Notes under the pieces: model-generated | Database searches by the model: none | What the model was told of the DNA's origin: nothing | Seen by the model: the letters and a program-made list of their open reading frames with translations, nothing else | Source: CAYZJV01 sp964478945 | Lineage (GTDB): Bacteria > Spirochaetota > Spirochaetia > Sphaerochaetales > Sphaerochaetaceae | DNA: 64,000 nt | Direction: 5' to 3' | Assembly: GCA_964478945.1 (NCBI GenBank) | Contig: CAYZJV010000002.1 | Span: 1 to 64,000 of the forward strand | Program-made: the position numbers and the translations under genes | In this document: piece by piece, positions 26,063-34,780 of the stretch | Layout: every line of letters starts with the position of its first letter | Numbering within the stretch: the first letter of the stretch is position 1

Positions 26063-26737
26063 ATGGCAATCCAGTCGGAAGAGTTAAGATCAAGTAGTGA
26101 AATAGCATACCATGCTCTCATGAAAGCTATTCTTGACAATAAATTTCCCAAAGGTACATTTCTCAGCCAACGCATGCTTGCCGATATCGCCGGCACTTCC
26201 ATCATATCGGTCCGGGAAGCGCTCAGACGACTCGAGTTCGAACATATCGTGGAATCGATTCCCAAGTGGGGAGTACGGATTCCGGTGGAAACAAAGGAAA
26301 GGATACAGGACCTCTACCGGGTTCGCGAAGCATTGGAAGTGATGGTGGCCTATTTGTTGTGCATACAGGACAACCCGATTGCACAAGAAGAAATTTATGC
26401 CAAAGCCGAACAATGTGATCATATTTCAACCGCCGATGAGGCGAATATTCCGGTGTTCGCCGAAGGCCATCGCGAATTGCACATGCTGATGGCCGAGAAA
26501 ACGGGCAACCGTTTCCTCAAATTCGAACTCGAGCGCTTCACCCTACGAAGCCTCGTGTACCAAAGTGCGAAATCGACCTGGATCAGGGAAGTCGGGGATT
26601 GGAAGCGCTGGCACCGTGATCTGGTGGGGGAAATCTTCTCAAAGGATCCGCAAAGAGCCCAGAATGCCATGCACACCCATATACAACACGGTTTGCACCA
26701 TGATCTGAAGCTGTTCGAGGAGGGGCTGTTCACATGA
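26063..26737 (+). CDS. GntR-family regulator, FadR/FCD subfamily
   Basis: A 224-residue regulator. Residues 10-75 form the winged helix (FLSQRMLADIAGTSIISVREALRRLE). Residues 90-215 form the all-helical FCD effector domain with metal-site segments EGHRELHMLMAEKTGN and WHRDLVGEIFSKD. FCD regulators sense small carboxylates, matching the tricarboxylate-type transporter in the same operon. The gene overlaps the URO-D gene by four bases (ATGA) and heads the operon to 33854. Confidence 0.9.
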   Translation: MAIQSEELRSSSEIAYHALMKAILDNKFPKGTFLSQRMLADIAGTSIISVREALRRLEFEHIVESIPKWGVRIPVETKERIQDLYRVREALEVMVAYLLCIQDNPIAQEEIYAKAEQCDHISTADEANIPVFAEGHRELHMLMAEKTGNRFLKFELERFTLRSLVYQSAKSTWIREVGDWKRWHRDLVGEIFSKDPQRAQNAMHTHIQHGLHHDLKLFEEGLFT

Positions 26738-27861
26738 CCGGCAAGGAGAGGATTTCCACCACAATTGAGCACAAGGAACCCGACAGGGTACCGTTGGATA
26801 TCGGGGCGATGAATGTATCCTCGATCTCGTCGGTACTTCTCGGCAAATTGTTGAACCATTACGGAATCGATGAAACTTTCGACTCCTCCGACATCATACA
26901 AAGGGTAGGTGACCCTCCACCCGGACTGAAAAGGAAGATCGGAATCGATACCGTGCGCATCGGTCCGAACAGGATTGAAGTTCCCAAAGGCTTCGACCTC
27001 ACAGAAGATGTGAAACAAGTGTTCAGCCTTACCGACAGCTGGAAGGTAAATTGGGAAATGCGTCCCGGCGACCATTATTTCCATCAGACCACCTACCCTC
27101 TTGCCGATGATGGGTTCGATTCGTACGAATTGCCTACCCCGGATGGGAAATTGTCCTCATATGTCGCTCGACGACTGGAGGAGGAAACCGAGTGGTATCC
27201 CCTCATCGACCGTGATTGCGCCGGCATGTTCGAGATGTCACAAAGGTTGAGGGGTATGGAACAGGTGATGATCGACCTGCTGACAGAGCGGAAAAAAGCC
27301 GAACAATTGGCCGATATGCTACTCGAATACAAGTTCTCCTATTGGGATACGTTGCTTGATCAAGTGGGAGACCGGACGGTGACCATCGCGGAAGCCGATG
27401 ATTATGGGACCGGATCGTCACTTCTCATCTCTCCGGAATTGATCAGGGAAGTCTACCTCTCCCGGTTCACACAATTGTTCACCTTCATCAGAAAGAAAGC
27501 TCCCAATGCACGTATCTGTTTCCACAGTTGCGGTGCGATCGCTCCCATCATACCCGACCTGATCGAAGCGGGCATCGATATGCTCAATCCGGTGCAGTAC
27601 AGTGCCGCAGGAATGGATTTGGCGACCTTGAAACGTGAATTCGGCGATCAGCTGGTCTTCTGGGGCGGTTGTGTCGACACCACCGACATCCTTCCCCATG
27701 GCACACCACAACAGGTATCGGATGAAGTGAAGCGGGTACTCGACATCATGGCCCCTGGCGGTGGTTTCATCGCCTCGGCGGTGCACAACATACAGGGTGA
27801 TGTTCCCTTGGTGAATGTCGTGGCATTGGTGGAAACGATCAAGCAGTACGGAATCTATTGA
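26734..27861 (+). CDS. URO-D superfamily protein
   Basis: A 375-residue TIM-barrel protein of the URO-D/MtaA superfamily. The segment RICFHSCGAIAPIIPDLIEA has the His-x-Cys-Gly pattern of zinc methyltransferases, and FWGGCVDTTD plus GGGFIASAVHNIQGDVPLVN forms the C-terminal active site. The N-terminal MTGKERISTTIEHKEPDRVP is the usual start of this subfamily. It is coupled to the GntR gene. Its substrate is unknown, and its place in a sugar/carboxylate operon argues against haem synthesis. Confidence 0.8.
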   Translation: MTGKERISTTIEHKEPDRVPLDIGAMNVSSISSVLLGKLLNHYGIDETFDSSDIIQRVGDPPPGLKRKIGIDTVRIGPNRIEVPKGFDLTEDVKQVFSLTDSWKVNWEMRPGDHYFHQTTYPLADDGFDSYELPTPDGKLSSYVARRLEEETEWYPLIDRDCAGMFEMSQRLRGMEQVMIDLLTERKKAEQLADMLLEYKFSYWDTLLDQVGDRTVTIAEADDYGTGSSLLISPELIREVYLSRFTQLFTFIRKKAPNARICFHSCGAIAPIIPDLIEAGIDMLNPVQYSAAGMDLATLKREFGDQLVFWGGCVDTTDILPHGTPQQVSDEVKRVLDIMAPGGGFIASAVHNIQGDVPLVNVVALVETIKQYGIY

Positions 27862-27874
27862 GGAGGTGGGGCAA

Positions 27875-28720
27875 GTGTGGCACAAGAGAGCGGTCTGCAA
27901 CGAATTGTTCGGAAAGTTGGATTTCACCTCAAGTTGCGCCCTTTTACAGAAACATGGTTTCACCGGTATGGAGATTGCCCCATTCACCATAAGTGATGAA
28001 CGTGGAACCATCGGTGATGCCACTGTTGCTCGAATCAAGAAAGATCTCGTGGACCATGGACTCGAGTTCGTGGGGTTCCACTGGCTCTTTTCGTTCCCTC
28101 CAGGTTTCGAAACCACATCATCGGACAAAGCTAAACAGGAGGAAGCCTCGGCTCATCTACGTCATTTGCTCGATGTATCGGGGGCTCTGGGTGGAGGAAA
28201 ACTCATTTTCGGCTCACCCAAGCAAAGACATGTGCACGATGCCACACCGGAAGAGGGGTTGCATCGCTTGGAGGAATTCTTGGCTGAAATCGCAGATCAT
28301 GCCCAGAAGTGCAACTCGATGATCTGTGTGGAAGCTCTGCCAAAGAAAGACACCAATGTGCTGAATGTGTTGGAACAATCGCAACAGATGATAAAACGCA
28401 TTGGAAAACCTTCGATACAGGGGATGTTCGACTTCCATAATTGTGGAGACGAAACACTTACGTGGGATCGGCTGGTGACCACCTATTTTTCGATCATCCG
28501 CCATATCCATCTCAACGATCCCGAAGGCAATCATCCCAAACCCGAAGACGCCTACCATTACCACAACGCCTTCGAGGCACTGGCAAAGAAACGGTATGCC
28601 GGTTGGATATCGCTTGAAATATTCAGTATTCCCGAGAATCCGGAAACGGTGTTGGAAGAAACATCCAGTTTTCTGGATCTGATGGACCATAGGAGAAGAG
28701 CAGCCCGAAAAGGACTGTGA
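27875..28720 (+). CDS. sugar phosphate isomerase/epimerase (TIM barrel)
   Basis: A 281-residue xylose-isomerase-like barrel protein. The start is a GTG at 27875 with AGGAGG seven bases upstream; no suitable ATG exists and a frame opening further upstream would run into the URO-D gene. Metal-site acids are in MICVEALPKKDTNV, GMFDFHNCGDE (Asp-x-His) and the C-terminal ISLEIFS. RHIHLNDPEGNHP carries a His ligand. Position suggests it isomerises the sugar or acid made from the transported compound. Confidence 0.85.
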   Translation: MWHKRAVCNELFGKLDFTSSCALLQKHGFTGMEIAPFTISDERGTIGDATVARIKKDLVDHGLEFVGFHWLFSFPPGFETTSSDKAKQEEASAHLRHLLDVSGALGGGKLIFGSPKQRHVHDATPEEGLHRLEEFLAEIADHAQKCNSMICVEALPKKDTNVLNVLEQSQQMIKRIGKPSIQGMFDFHNCGDETLTWDRLVTTYFSIIRHIHLNDPEGNHPKPEDAYHYHNAFEALAKKRYAGWISLEIFSIPENPETVLEETSSFLDLMDHRRRAARKGL

Positions 28721-28730
28721 TATCATAGTA

Positions 28731-28746
28731 CCATCCGTAAGGATGG
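28731..28746 (+). other. small hairpin before TctC
   Basis: CCATCC (28731-28736), a GTAA loop and GGATGG (28741-28746). It lies between the isomerase stop and the TctC start. It is too short and lacks a T-tract for a terminator, so the operon probably continues. Confidence 0.35.
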
Positions 28747-28768
28747 AGCAAACATTGAGGAGGTTTGT

Positions 28769-29782
28769 ATGAAAAAGTTGGTAGCTTTGATGCTGGTGCT
28801 TGTACTCGTTTCCGCGGGAACGATCTTTGCACAAGCTCAGATGGAAACCGACGCGGGATGGAAACCGACCAAGACCATCACACTGATCGTCCCATGGGGA
28901 GCCGGTGGAGCTTCGGACCAGACGGCCCGTATCCTTGCGGCGAACATGGAACCCTTGCTCGATGGTCGCATCGCGATCGTCAACCAGCCGGGTGCTTCGG
29001 GTGCCACTGGCCAGAAATCGGCCTATGATGCGCCCAAGGATGGCTATACCTGGGCTGGAAACGCCGATGCAAGCGTTGCCACGTATCAGGTGCAGGATCT
29101 TACACCAAACATCTCCCATAAGGACTGGAGAGCCTATTTCGCGGTGTTCACACCTTGTGTGATCACAGTGAACCCCGATTCTCCGATCACCGATTGGGAT
29201 TCGTTGGTCAAGGCGTTCAAGACCCGCAAGGTCGATGTTGCCAGCGCCGGTATCGGAGCAGGTGGACACATTGCTTCGGAAACCTTTGCACAGCAACTCG
29301 GAGTAACCTACAACCATGTACCGTATGGTGGAGGAAACCCCGCAGTGGTCGCTACGGTTTCCGGTGAGACCGAAGTGGTCATGCAGCTCTCGATGGAAGT
29401 GGCCGACATGTTGCGCGCCGGAAAACTCAGGGCGATCGCAGTCATGGACAGCAAACCGTTGAACATCTCCGGTGTAAAAGAGATCCCCGCGATCACCGAC
29501 TTCCTGCCAGGATTCCCAAGTGTGGGATTCAACTTCGGACTGTTCATCCCGAGAGCCATTCCCGATGATGCGGCCAAAGCCATCGCAGCTGCGTTCGAGC
29601 AGGCTGCAAACACCGACCAGGTGAAGGAATTCGCCGAAATGAAGGGTGCGCTTCCGGTCGCAATCCATGGCGAAGAAGCCGATGCCATCATGGATCAGGC
29701 TGCTTCGATGTTCGGATGGTTGATGTACGAGGGCGGAGTCGCCCCGATCAATCCCGAAACACTGGGTATCCCGAGACCGTAA
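28769..29782 (+). CDS. tripartite tricarboxylate transporter substrate-binding protein (TctC family)
   Basis: A 337-residue periplasmic receptor of the TTT family. The signal peptide is MKKLVALMLVLVLVSAGTIF, cleaved near FAQA, and GAGGAGG precedes the ATG. The family block ITLIVPWGAGGASDQTARIL binds the carboxylate. It captures a carboxylated substrate for the TctA/TctB membrane pair downstream. In a sugar operon, a sugar acid such as an aldonate or uronate is plausible. A strong hairpin follows. Confidence 0.9.
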   Translation: MKKLVALMLVLVLVSAGTIFAQAQMETDAGWKPTKTITLIVPWGAGGASDQTARILAANMEPLLDGRIAIVNQPGASGATGQKSAYDAPKDGYTWAGNADASVATYQVQDLTPNISHKDWRAYFAVFTPCVITVNPDSPITDWDSLVKAFKTRKVDVASAGIGAGGHIASETFAQQLGVTYNHVPYGGGNPAVVATVSGETEVVMQLSMEVADMLRAGKLRAIAVMDSKPLNISGVKEIPAITDFLPGFPSVGFNFGLFIPRAIPDDAAKAIAAAFEQAANTDQVKEFAEMKGALPVAIHGEEADAIMDQAASMFGWLMYEGGVAPINPETLGIPRP

Positions 29783-29800
29783 CTTTCACAGAGTACCGGA

Positions 29801-29832
29801 ATGCGGATGGAGTGGCGACACTCCTTCCGCAT
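29801..29832 (+). other. intercistronic hairpin after TctC
   Basis: A 14-bp stem with one mismatch (ATGCGGATGGAGTG with CACTCCTTCCGCAT) is capped by a GCGA tetraloop of the stable GNRA class. No U-tract follows. It separates the abundant binding protein from the membrane subunits. Confidence 0.8.
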
Positions 29833-29858
29833 GTATCGTTCGATAAGGAATTTCCATT

Positions 29859-30341
29859 ATGAAGATTGAACACAAAGAGAGCGCAAAGCGTGACTTCGTC
29901 ACCTCGCTCATCATCTGCATAGGAAGCATCATCATATTCGGAATTTCGGCGGCAATGCCGAAATTCGTCGAGTGGGGACTGTATGCCACCCCATCGCTGG
30001 CACCGATGATCTTCTCCATAGCGCTGTTCCTCTGTGGTCTCATCATGCTCATCAGAAGCATCGTCCTCCAAGGATACAGGATATCGATCTCCAATGAACA
30101 GGTGAAAGCCTTCCTTAAGGCTCCCATCCTACGTCATTTCCTGGTGGCCTTGGGTTTGGTGATCCTTTTCTATGCCCTCTTCAGGATCTTGAACTTCATC
30201 CTGGTGGGAACAATCTACCTGTTGGCGAATATGATGTACCACAAATCGATGGCATGGTGGAAAATACTCATTCTGAGTGTGATCTACACCGCGGCCATCT
30301 ATGTACTGTTCAACTATGTGTTTTTCATCCCTGTACCATAA
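29859..30341 (+). CDS. tripartite tricarboxylate transporter small membrane subunit (TctB family)
   Basis: A 160-residue protein with four membrane helices, the size and layout of TctB. The first helix (IICIGSIIIFGISAAMPKFV) and last (IYTAAIYVLFNYVFFIPVP) are clear. TctB sequences are poorly conserved, so the call relies on position between TctC and TctA. It forms the membrane complex with TctA and uses an ion gradient. Confidence 0.82.
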   Translation: MKIEHKESAKRDFVTSLIICIGSIIIFGISAAMPKFVEWGLYATPSLAPMIFSIALFLCGLIMLIRSIVLQGYRISISNEQVKAFLKAPILRHFLVALGLVILFYALFRILNFILVGTIYLLANMMYHKSMAWWKILILSVIYTAAIYVLFNYVFFIPVP

Positions 30342-30362
30342 ACAGGCAAATCGAGGTGTATT

Positions 30363-31898
30363 GTGGGTTTTATCAATTTAGCTAAGGAATTCATAGGTCT
30401 GATGAACATTGCCGATCTCCTATACTGTTTCGTAGCGGTACAGTTGGGAATCATATTCGGAATGCTTCCCGGTCTGACGGCCACCGTAGGCGTGGCCATA
30501 CTGACCGCATTGACCTTCAAATGGGATCCCGGCAATGCGATCATGGTCCTCATAGGTATCTATGTGGGTGCGATCTATGGTGGTAGCCGCACGGCGATCC
30601 TGCTGAATATACCGGGAACGCCGGCCAGTGCCGCGACCTGTCTCGACGGATTTCCCCTTTCCAAAACGGGAAGGGCCTCGGAGGCCCTCGGATTGGCGAC
30701 CACCGCATCGATGCTCGGATCATTGGTGGGGCTCATCGCCCTCTCGTTCCTCACACCACTGTTGGCCAATACGGCTCTTGAATTCAAATCATACGAAGTG
30801 TTCTGGCTGGCGGTGTTTGGAGTGGCGATCTGTGGCAACCTCACCGCTGCAAAGGATCCCCTCAAGGGCTGGATATCGGGAATATTGGGCATCATACTCT
30901 CATTCGTGGGTATGGAAGCCATCCAAGGGTACCGCAGGTTCACCTTCGGAGTATCCGACCTGATGGCAGGATTCAACATCATTCCCGTATTGGTGGGAAC
31001 CTATGCGCTGGTGGAAATCCTGGACAACCTCACCGATGTGAAGTATGGGGAGACCGTGGCCCAGGTCGGGCGCGTGGTCCCCAGGTTCAAGGATATCGCG
31101 GCGAACTGGGTGAACATCATACGATCGGGACTCATCGGAGTATTCATCGGAGTGATTCCCGGTGTGGGTGAGAACATCGGATCGTACGTGGCCTACGACT
31201 TCGCCAAACGAAGCAGCAAGAAGCCCGAGGAATTCGGAAAAGGTTCCATTGAAGGCTTGATCGCCTCCGAGACGGCAAACAATGCGGTCGTCGGAGGTGC
31301 GCTCGTGCCCGTCCTCTCCCTCGCAATTCCGGGAAGTCCTCCCGCCGCGGTGTTGCTCGCCGCACTCTATTTGCACAACGTCCGTCCGGGTCCGCTTCTG
31401 ATGATCGAACAACCGATGTACATCTACACCTTCAGTGCGATGTTCGCCCTCGCTTCGATAGTGATGTTCATCCTCGGGCTCTCCTTCGTGAAGCCCATGC
31501 TCAAGTTGTTGCGCTTGAAATCGACGATCATGATGCCTCTGGTATTCGTACTCTGCATCGTGGGAACCTATGCGATCGCAGGACGCAAGTTCGACATCCT
31601 GGTGATGATCTGTTTCGGACTCCTTGGGTTCGCAATGCGCAAATTGGGTTATCCCGAGGCACCCTTGGTGCTCGGCATCATCCTCGGACCGATGGTCGAC
31701 GAAAACCTTCGCCGCGGACTGATACTCTCCGAGGGAAGCTTGGCACCGTTCTTTGCCTCCCCCATCAGCATCGCGTTGGTGATAGCGGTGTTCTTCACCC
31801 TCTTCGGTAGATTGAAACCGGTGAAGAAAGTCACCGGCACCCTACTGTGGCCTCTGAGGAAATTGACAGGTCTGTTCATACGGGCAAAGGCGGATTGA
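30363..31898 (+). CDS. tripartite tricarboxylate transporter large membrane subunit (TctA family)
   Basis: A 511-residue membrane protein with about 12 helices, the normal size of TctA. Conserved blocks include FGMLPGLTATVGVAILTALT, YVGAIYGGSRTAILLNIPGT with the Gly-Gly-Ser signature, and its repeat GVIPGVGENIG near residue 265. GTG at 30363 is the start, eight bases after GAGGTG. It is the ion-coupled permease of the TctCBA set. It is followed after two bases by an isomerase gene. Confidence 0.92.
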   Translation: MGFINLAKEFIGLMNIADLLYCFVAVQLGIIFGMLPGLTATVGVAILTALTFKWDPGNAIMVLIGIYVGAIYGGSRTAILLNIPGTPASAATCLDGFPLSKTGRASEALGLATTASMLGSLVGLIALSFLTPLLANTALEFKSYEVFWLAVFGVAICGNLTAAKDPLKGWISGILGIILSFVGMEAIQGYRRFTFGVSDLMAGFNIIPVLVGTYALVEILDNLTDVKYGETVAQVGRVVPRFKDIAANWVNIIRSGLIGVFIGVIPGVGENIGSYVAYDFAKRSSKKPEEFGKGSIEGLIASETANNAVVGGALVPVLSLAIPGSPPAAVLLAALYLHNVRPGPLLMIEQPMYIYTFSAMFALASIVMFILGLSFVKPMLKLLRLKSTIMMPLVFVLCIVGTYAIAGRKFDILVMICFGLLGFAMRKLGYPEAPLVLGIILGPMVDENLRRGLILSEGSLAPFFASPISIALVIAVFFTLFGRLKPVKKVTGTLLWPLRKLTGLFIRAKAD

Positions 31899-31900
31899 GC

Positions 31901-32794
31901 ATGAAGAAGGGATTGTTCACGGTAAGTTATGCGGGACTGTGGGGACAAAAGGAACTCTCGGTTCCCGCAATCATACGAAAGGCGGCATCGATGGGGTATG
32001 AGGGAGTGTTGTTCATGGGCAAACCTCCCCACCTCTTCCCCCACGGTGTGGATGCTTCCCGTCTTGAAGAGATCAAGGAGGTCCTGGAGGAGACGAAGAT
32101 CACTCCCGTGGGAATTGCCGCCTATAACGACTTTTTGGTGACAGGCCCTGCGGAAGTACCCCTGTTGGAGATGCAGTTGGCCTATATCGGTGAGACGATC
32201 CGCCTGGCCGGACGACTCGGGGCTCCTCTGGTGCGTCTCTTCACCGGGTATCTTTCACCAAATCGATCGACGAATGAAGGGTGGAACACCGTGGTCTCCA
32301 TCCTTCGCGGGTGCGGCGAGATCGCCGAAGACCATGGTGTGACACTCGCAGTACAAAACCACCATGACCTTGCCGTCCATACCGATGAGATGTTGCTTCT
32401 GCTAGAGGAGATCGACCACCCCTCGGTGAAGGCGGGGTTCGATGCCTGGTCACCATACCTAAGGGGAGAAGACCTCACCGAAGCCGCTGGAAAAATGGCC
32501 CCTTGGACAGCAATGAGCATAGTGGCGAACTACAAAAGGTACCACCGCTATTCATATGTTCCCGATCTGGTCAACTATGCAAGGGTGGAACCCGACAAGG
32601 TACGGGCCACGCTCATCGACGAAGGGGAGATCGATTACCAGGCATTCCTTTCCACACTGCACGACAATGGATTCGACGGTTGGGTAGTCTATGAAATGTG
32701 CTCTCCCCTCATAGGTGGGGGTGATGAAGCGAATCTCGATCTCCACGCCTCTTCCTTCGTGAAGTGGATGGATACCCATATGCAGGAGCAATGA
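31901..32794 (+). CDS. sugar phosphate isomerase/epimerase (TIM barrel)
   Basis: A 297-residue protein of the xylose-isomerase-like superfamily. Metal and substrate residues appear in TLAVQNHHDLAVHTDE (a Gln-Asn-His pattern in place of the usual Glu) and VKAGFDAWSPYLRGED. The C-terminal VVYEMCSPL supplies an acidic ligand. The start at 31901 lies two bases after the TctA stop. The Glu-to-Gln change in the third strand is unusual and may reduce or alter metal binding. It lies between TctA and a Gfo/Idh gene. Confidence 0.8.
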   Translation: MKKGLFTVSYAGLWGQKELSVPAIIRKAASMGYEGVLFMGKPPHLFPHGVDASRLEEIKEVLEETKITPVGIAAYNDFLVTGPAEVPLLEMQLAYIGETIRLAGRLGAPLVRLFTGYLSPNRSTNEGWNTVVSILRGCGEIAEDHGVTLAVQNHHDLAVHTDEMLLLLEEIDHPSVKAGFDAWSPYLRGEDLTEAAGKMAPWTAMSIVANYKRYHRYSYVPDLVNYARVEPDKVRATLIDEGEIDYQAFLSTLHDNGFDGWVVYEMCSPLIGGGDEANLDLHASSFVKWMDTHMQEQ

Positions 32795-32795
32795 C

Positions 32796-33854
32796 ATGAA
32801 ACACAAATTTGGAATCATCGGACTCGGCATGATCGCCGAAATGCATGCGAAGGCCATACAGGACATCCCGGAGGCCGAAGTGGTCGCTTGTTTCGATGTC
32901 AACGGAGAGCGGGCCAAGGAATTCTGCGCGACCTACGGGGGTACTCCGTATGTGGATCTCGATCGATTCTTGGCCTCGGATGAGTTCGATATCGTGACGA
33001 TCTGCACTCCTTCGGGACTTCACATGGAGAGCGCGGTGGCAGCCGCGAACGCCAAGAAACATATCATCGTGGAAAAACCACTGGAGATCACAGTCGAGCG
33101 TTGCGATGCCATTATTGAAGCCGCGAAGAAGCACAATGTCGTACTTTCAGGAATATTCCCCTCACGCTTCCACTCGGTCTCGCAGGTGGTGAAACAGGCC
33201 ATAGAGACCCGGAGGTTGGGACCTGTGGTACTTGGCGATGCCTATGTGAAATGGTACCGCTCACAAGCCTACTATGATTCCAGCGGATGGAAAGGAACAT
33301 GGAAATTCGACGGAGGAGGAGCTCTGATGAACCAGAGTATCCACGCCATCGACCTGCTGCAATGGTTCATGGGTCCTGTGACCCAAGTGACCGCCTATGC
33401 AGGAACCCTCGCTCATGAAAATATCGAAGTGGAGGATACGGCGGTAGCGGTACTCAAATTCGCCAATGGCGCTCTCGGAGTGATCGAAGGTACCACTGGT
33501 GCCTATCCTGGATTCTACAAGCGAATCGAACTCAGTGGATCCAAAGGAAGTGTGATTCTCGAGGAAGAAAACCTTACCATGTGGAAGTTCGCCGAGGAAT
33601 CTCCCCAGGATGAGAAGATCCGCTCAGATTTTGCCGCACTCACCGCAACGGGAGGAGGCGCTGCAGACCCGACTGCGATCGGCTACCATGGACACATGCT
33701 GCAATTCATGGATGTGATCGAGGCGATCGACAACGGAACGCAGCCCTTGATAGACGGAACGGAAGCAAGGAAGGCGGTTGAGATCATCCAAGCGATCTAC
33801 CGCAGTGCGCAAATCGGAGCTCCTGTCGATGTACCTTTGAAAAGACAGGGATAA
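32796..33854 (+). CDS. Gfo/Idh/MocA-family oxidoreductase
   Basis: A 352-residue dehydrogenase with the Rossmann motif GIIGLGMIAEMH at residues 6-17, and the catalytic Lys in IIVEKPLEIT. GGGALMNQSIHAIDLLQW contains the active-site His and Asp. Its start is two bases from the previous stop. It is the last gene of the GntR-led operon, and an intergenic region with repeated operator-like motifs follows. It probably oxidises the transported sugar or acid. Confidence 0.9.
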   Translation: MKHKFGIIGLGMIAEMHAKAIQDIPEAEVVACFDVNGERAKEFCATYGGTPYVDLDRFLASDEFDIVTICTPSGLHMESAVAAANAKKHIIVEKPLEITVERCDAIIEAAKKHNVVLSGIFPSRFHSVSQVVKQAIETRRLGPVVLGDAYVKWYRSQAYYDSSGWKGTWKFDGGGALMNQSIHAIDLLQWFMGPVTQVTAYAGTLAHENIEVEDTAVAVLKFANGALGVIEGTTGAYPGFYKRIELSGSKGSVILEEENLTMWKFAEESPQDEKIRSDFAALTATGGGAADPTAIGYHGHMLQFMDVIEAIDNGTQPLIDGTEARKAVEIIQAIYRSAQIGAPVDVPLKRQG

Positions 33855-33909
33855 ACTTTGCATATCTTCTGATTTTGTGAAAATACTTATCTCGCAACAC
33901 TCGGTTGCA

Positions 33910-33990
33910 CAGTAGATGCATCTCTTTTCTTGACATAAGGAAAGAGGTGCATCCATACTGTGTACAAACGGAATATACATTAGATGCACC
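33910..33990 (+). promoter_or_regulatory. promoter/operator region with three GATGCAYC-type motifs
   Basis: Within the gap before the NagB-like gene lie GATGCATC (33915-33922), GGTGCATC, which is GATGCACC inverted (33946-33953), and GATGCACC (33983-33990). The first two form the arms of a long imperfect inverted repeat with TTGACA (33930-33935) in its loop; a possible -10 CATACT sits at 33954-33959. The repeats probably bind the regulator of this unit, perhaps the AraC-type protein at 36096. The hairpin might also terminate the upstream operon. Confidence 0.45.
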
Positions 33991-34008
33991 AATGCAAAGG
34001 AGATACCC

Positions 34009-34773
34009 ATGGAACGCTGGAAAAAGGAACAACTGACCGTAATCGAATGCAGTGGCAGAAGAGAAATGGGTCGTGCCGCGGCCAAGGATTTTGCCTATGC
34101 GGTGAAGCAGTTGCTCGCAACCCAAGATACCATAAGGATCGTGTACGCCGCCGCCCCTTCGCAAAATGAATTTCTTGAGGAGATGTCCAACGACTCCTCG
34201 CTGGACTTCTCCAGAATCGAAGCGTTCCATATGGATGAGTACATCGGCCTGCCATCCGGTTCACCACAGAGTTTCGGTTCCTTCCTAAAGAACGCGATCT
34301 TTGGCAAGAAGCCTTTCAAATCGGTGCACTACATCGATGGAACGAAGGCGGATCCCGAGGCTGAAGCCAAACGCTACTCGGCATTGTTGACCTCCCGTCC
34401 CATCGATATCGTGTGCATGGGGATCGGAGAGAATGGACACATCGCCTTCAACGATCCTCCTGTGGCCGACTTCTCTGATCCACTGGCAATGAAGGTGGTC
34501 GAACTCGATACCACCTGTAGGCAACAGCAGGTGAACGACGGATGCTTTCCAGACTTCGCATCCGTTCCCACCCATGCGCTCACCTTGACCATACCCACCT
34601 TGGCAAGTGCGGCCCATCATTTCTGCGTGGTGCCGGCCACAACGAAGGCCCAAGCGGTATACGACACACTCAACGGACCGATCGACACAGCATGTCCCGC
34701 ATCCATCATGCGCTCCTGGGCCCGTCCCATACTCTATCTCGATCCGGACAGTGCCCGGTTGTTGCACAAATAG
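34009..34773 (+). CDS. glucosamine-6-phosphate deaminase/isomerase family protein
   Basis: A 254-residue NagB-superfamily enzyme. Both active-site loops are present: AFHMDEYIGLP near residue 75 and GIGENGHIAFNDPP near residue 145. Asn stands where E. coli NagB has the base Asp, as in many Gram-positive enzymes, and Asp replaces the ring-opening Glu. The usual reaction converts glucosamine-6-phosphate to fructose-6-phosphate and ammonia; a related amino sugar is possible. AGGAGAT precedes the start. It forms an operon with a DegT aminotransferase and an AraC regulator. Confidence 0.82.
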   Translation: MERWKKEQLTVIECSGRREMGRAAAKDFAYAVKQLLATQDTIRIVYAAAPSQNEFLEEMSNDSSLDFSRIEAFHMDEYIGLPSGSPQSFGSFLKNAIFGKKPFKSVHYIDGTKADPEAEAKRYSALLTSRPIDIVCMGIGENGHIAFNDPPVADFSDPLAMKVVELDTTCRQQQVNDGCFPDFASVPTHALTLTIPTLASAAHHFCVVPATTKAQAVYDTLNGPIDTACPASIMRSWARPILYLDPDSARLLHK

Positions 34774-34780
34774 GAGATTC

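Noticed and set aside
28214..29668. 484-codon minus-strand open frame
   Set aside because: It is antisense to TctC and the isomerase, which have a signal peptide and metal motifs respectively.
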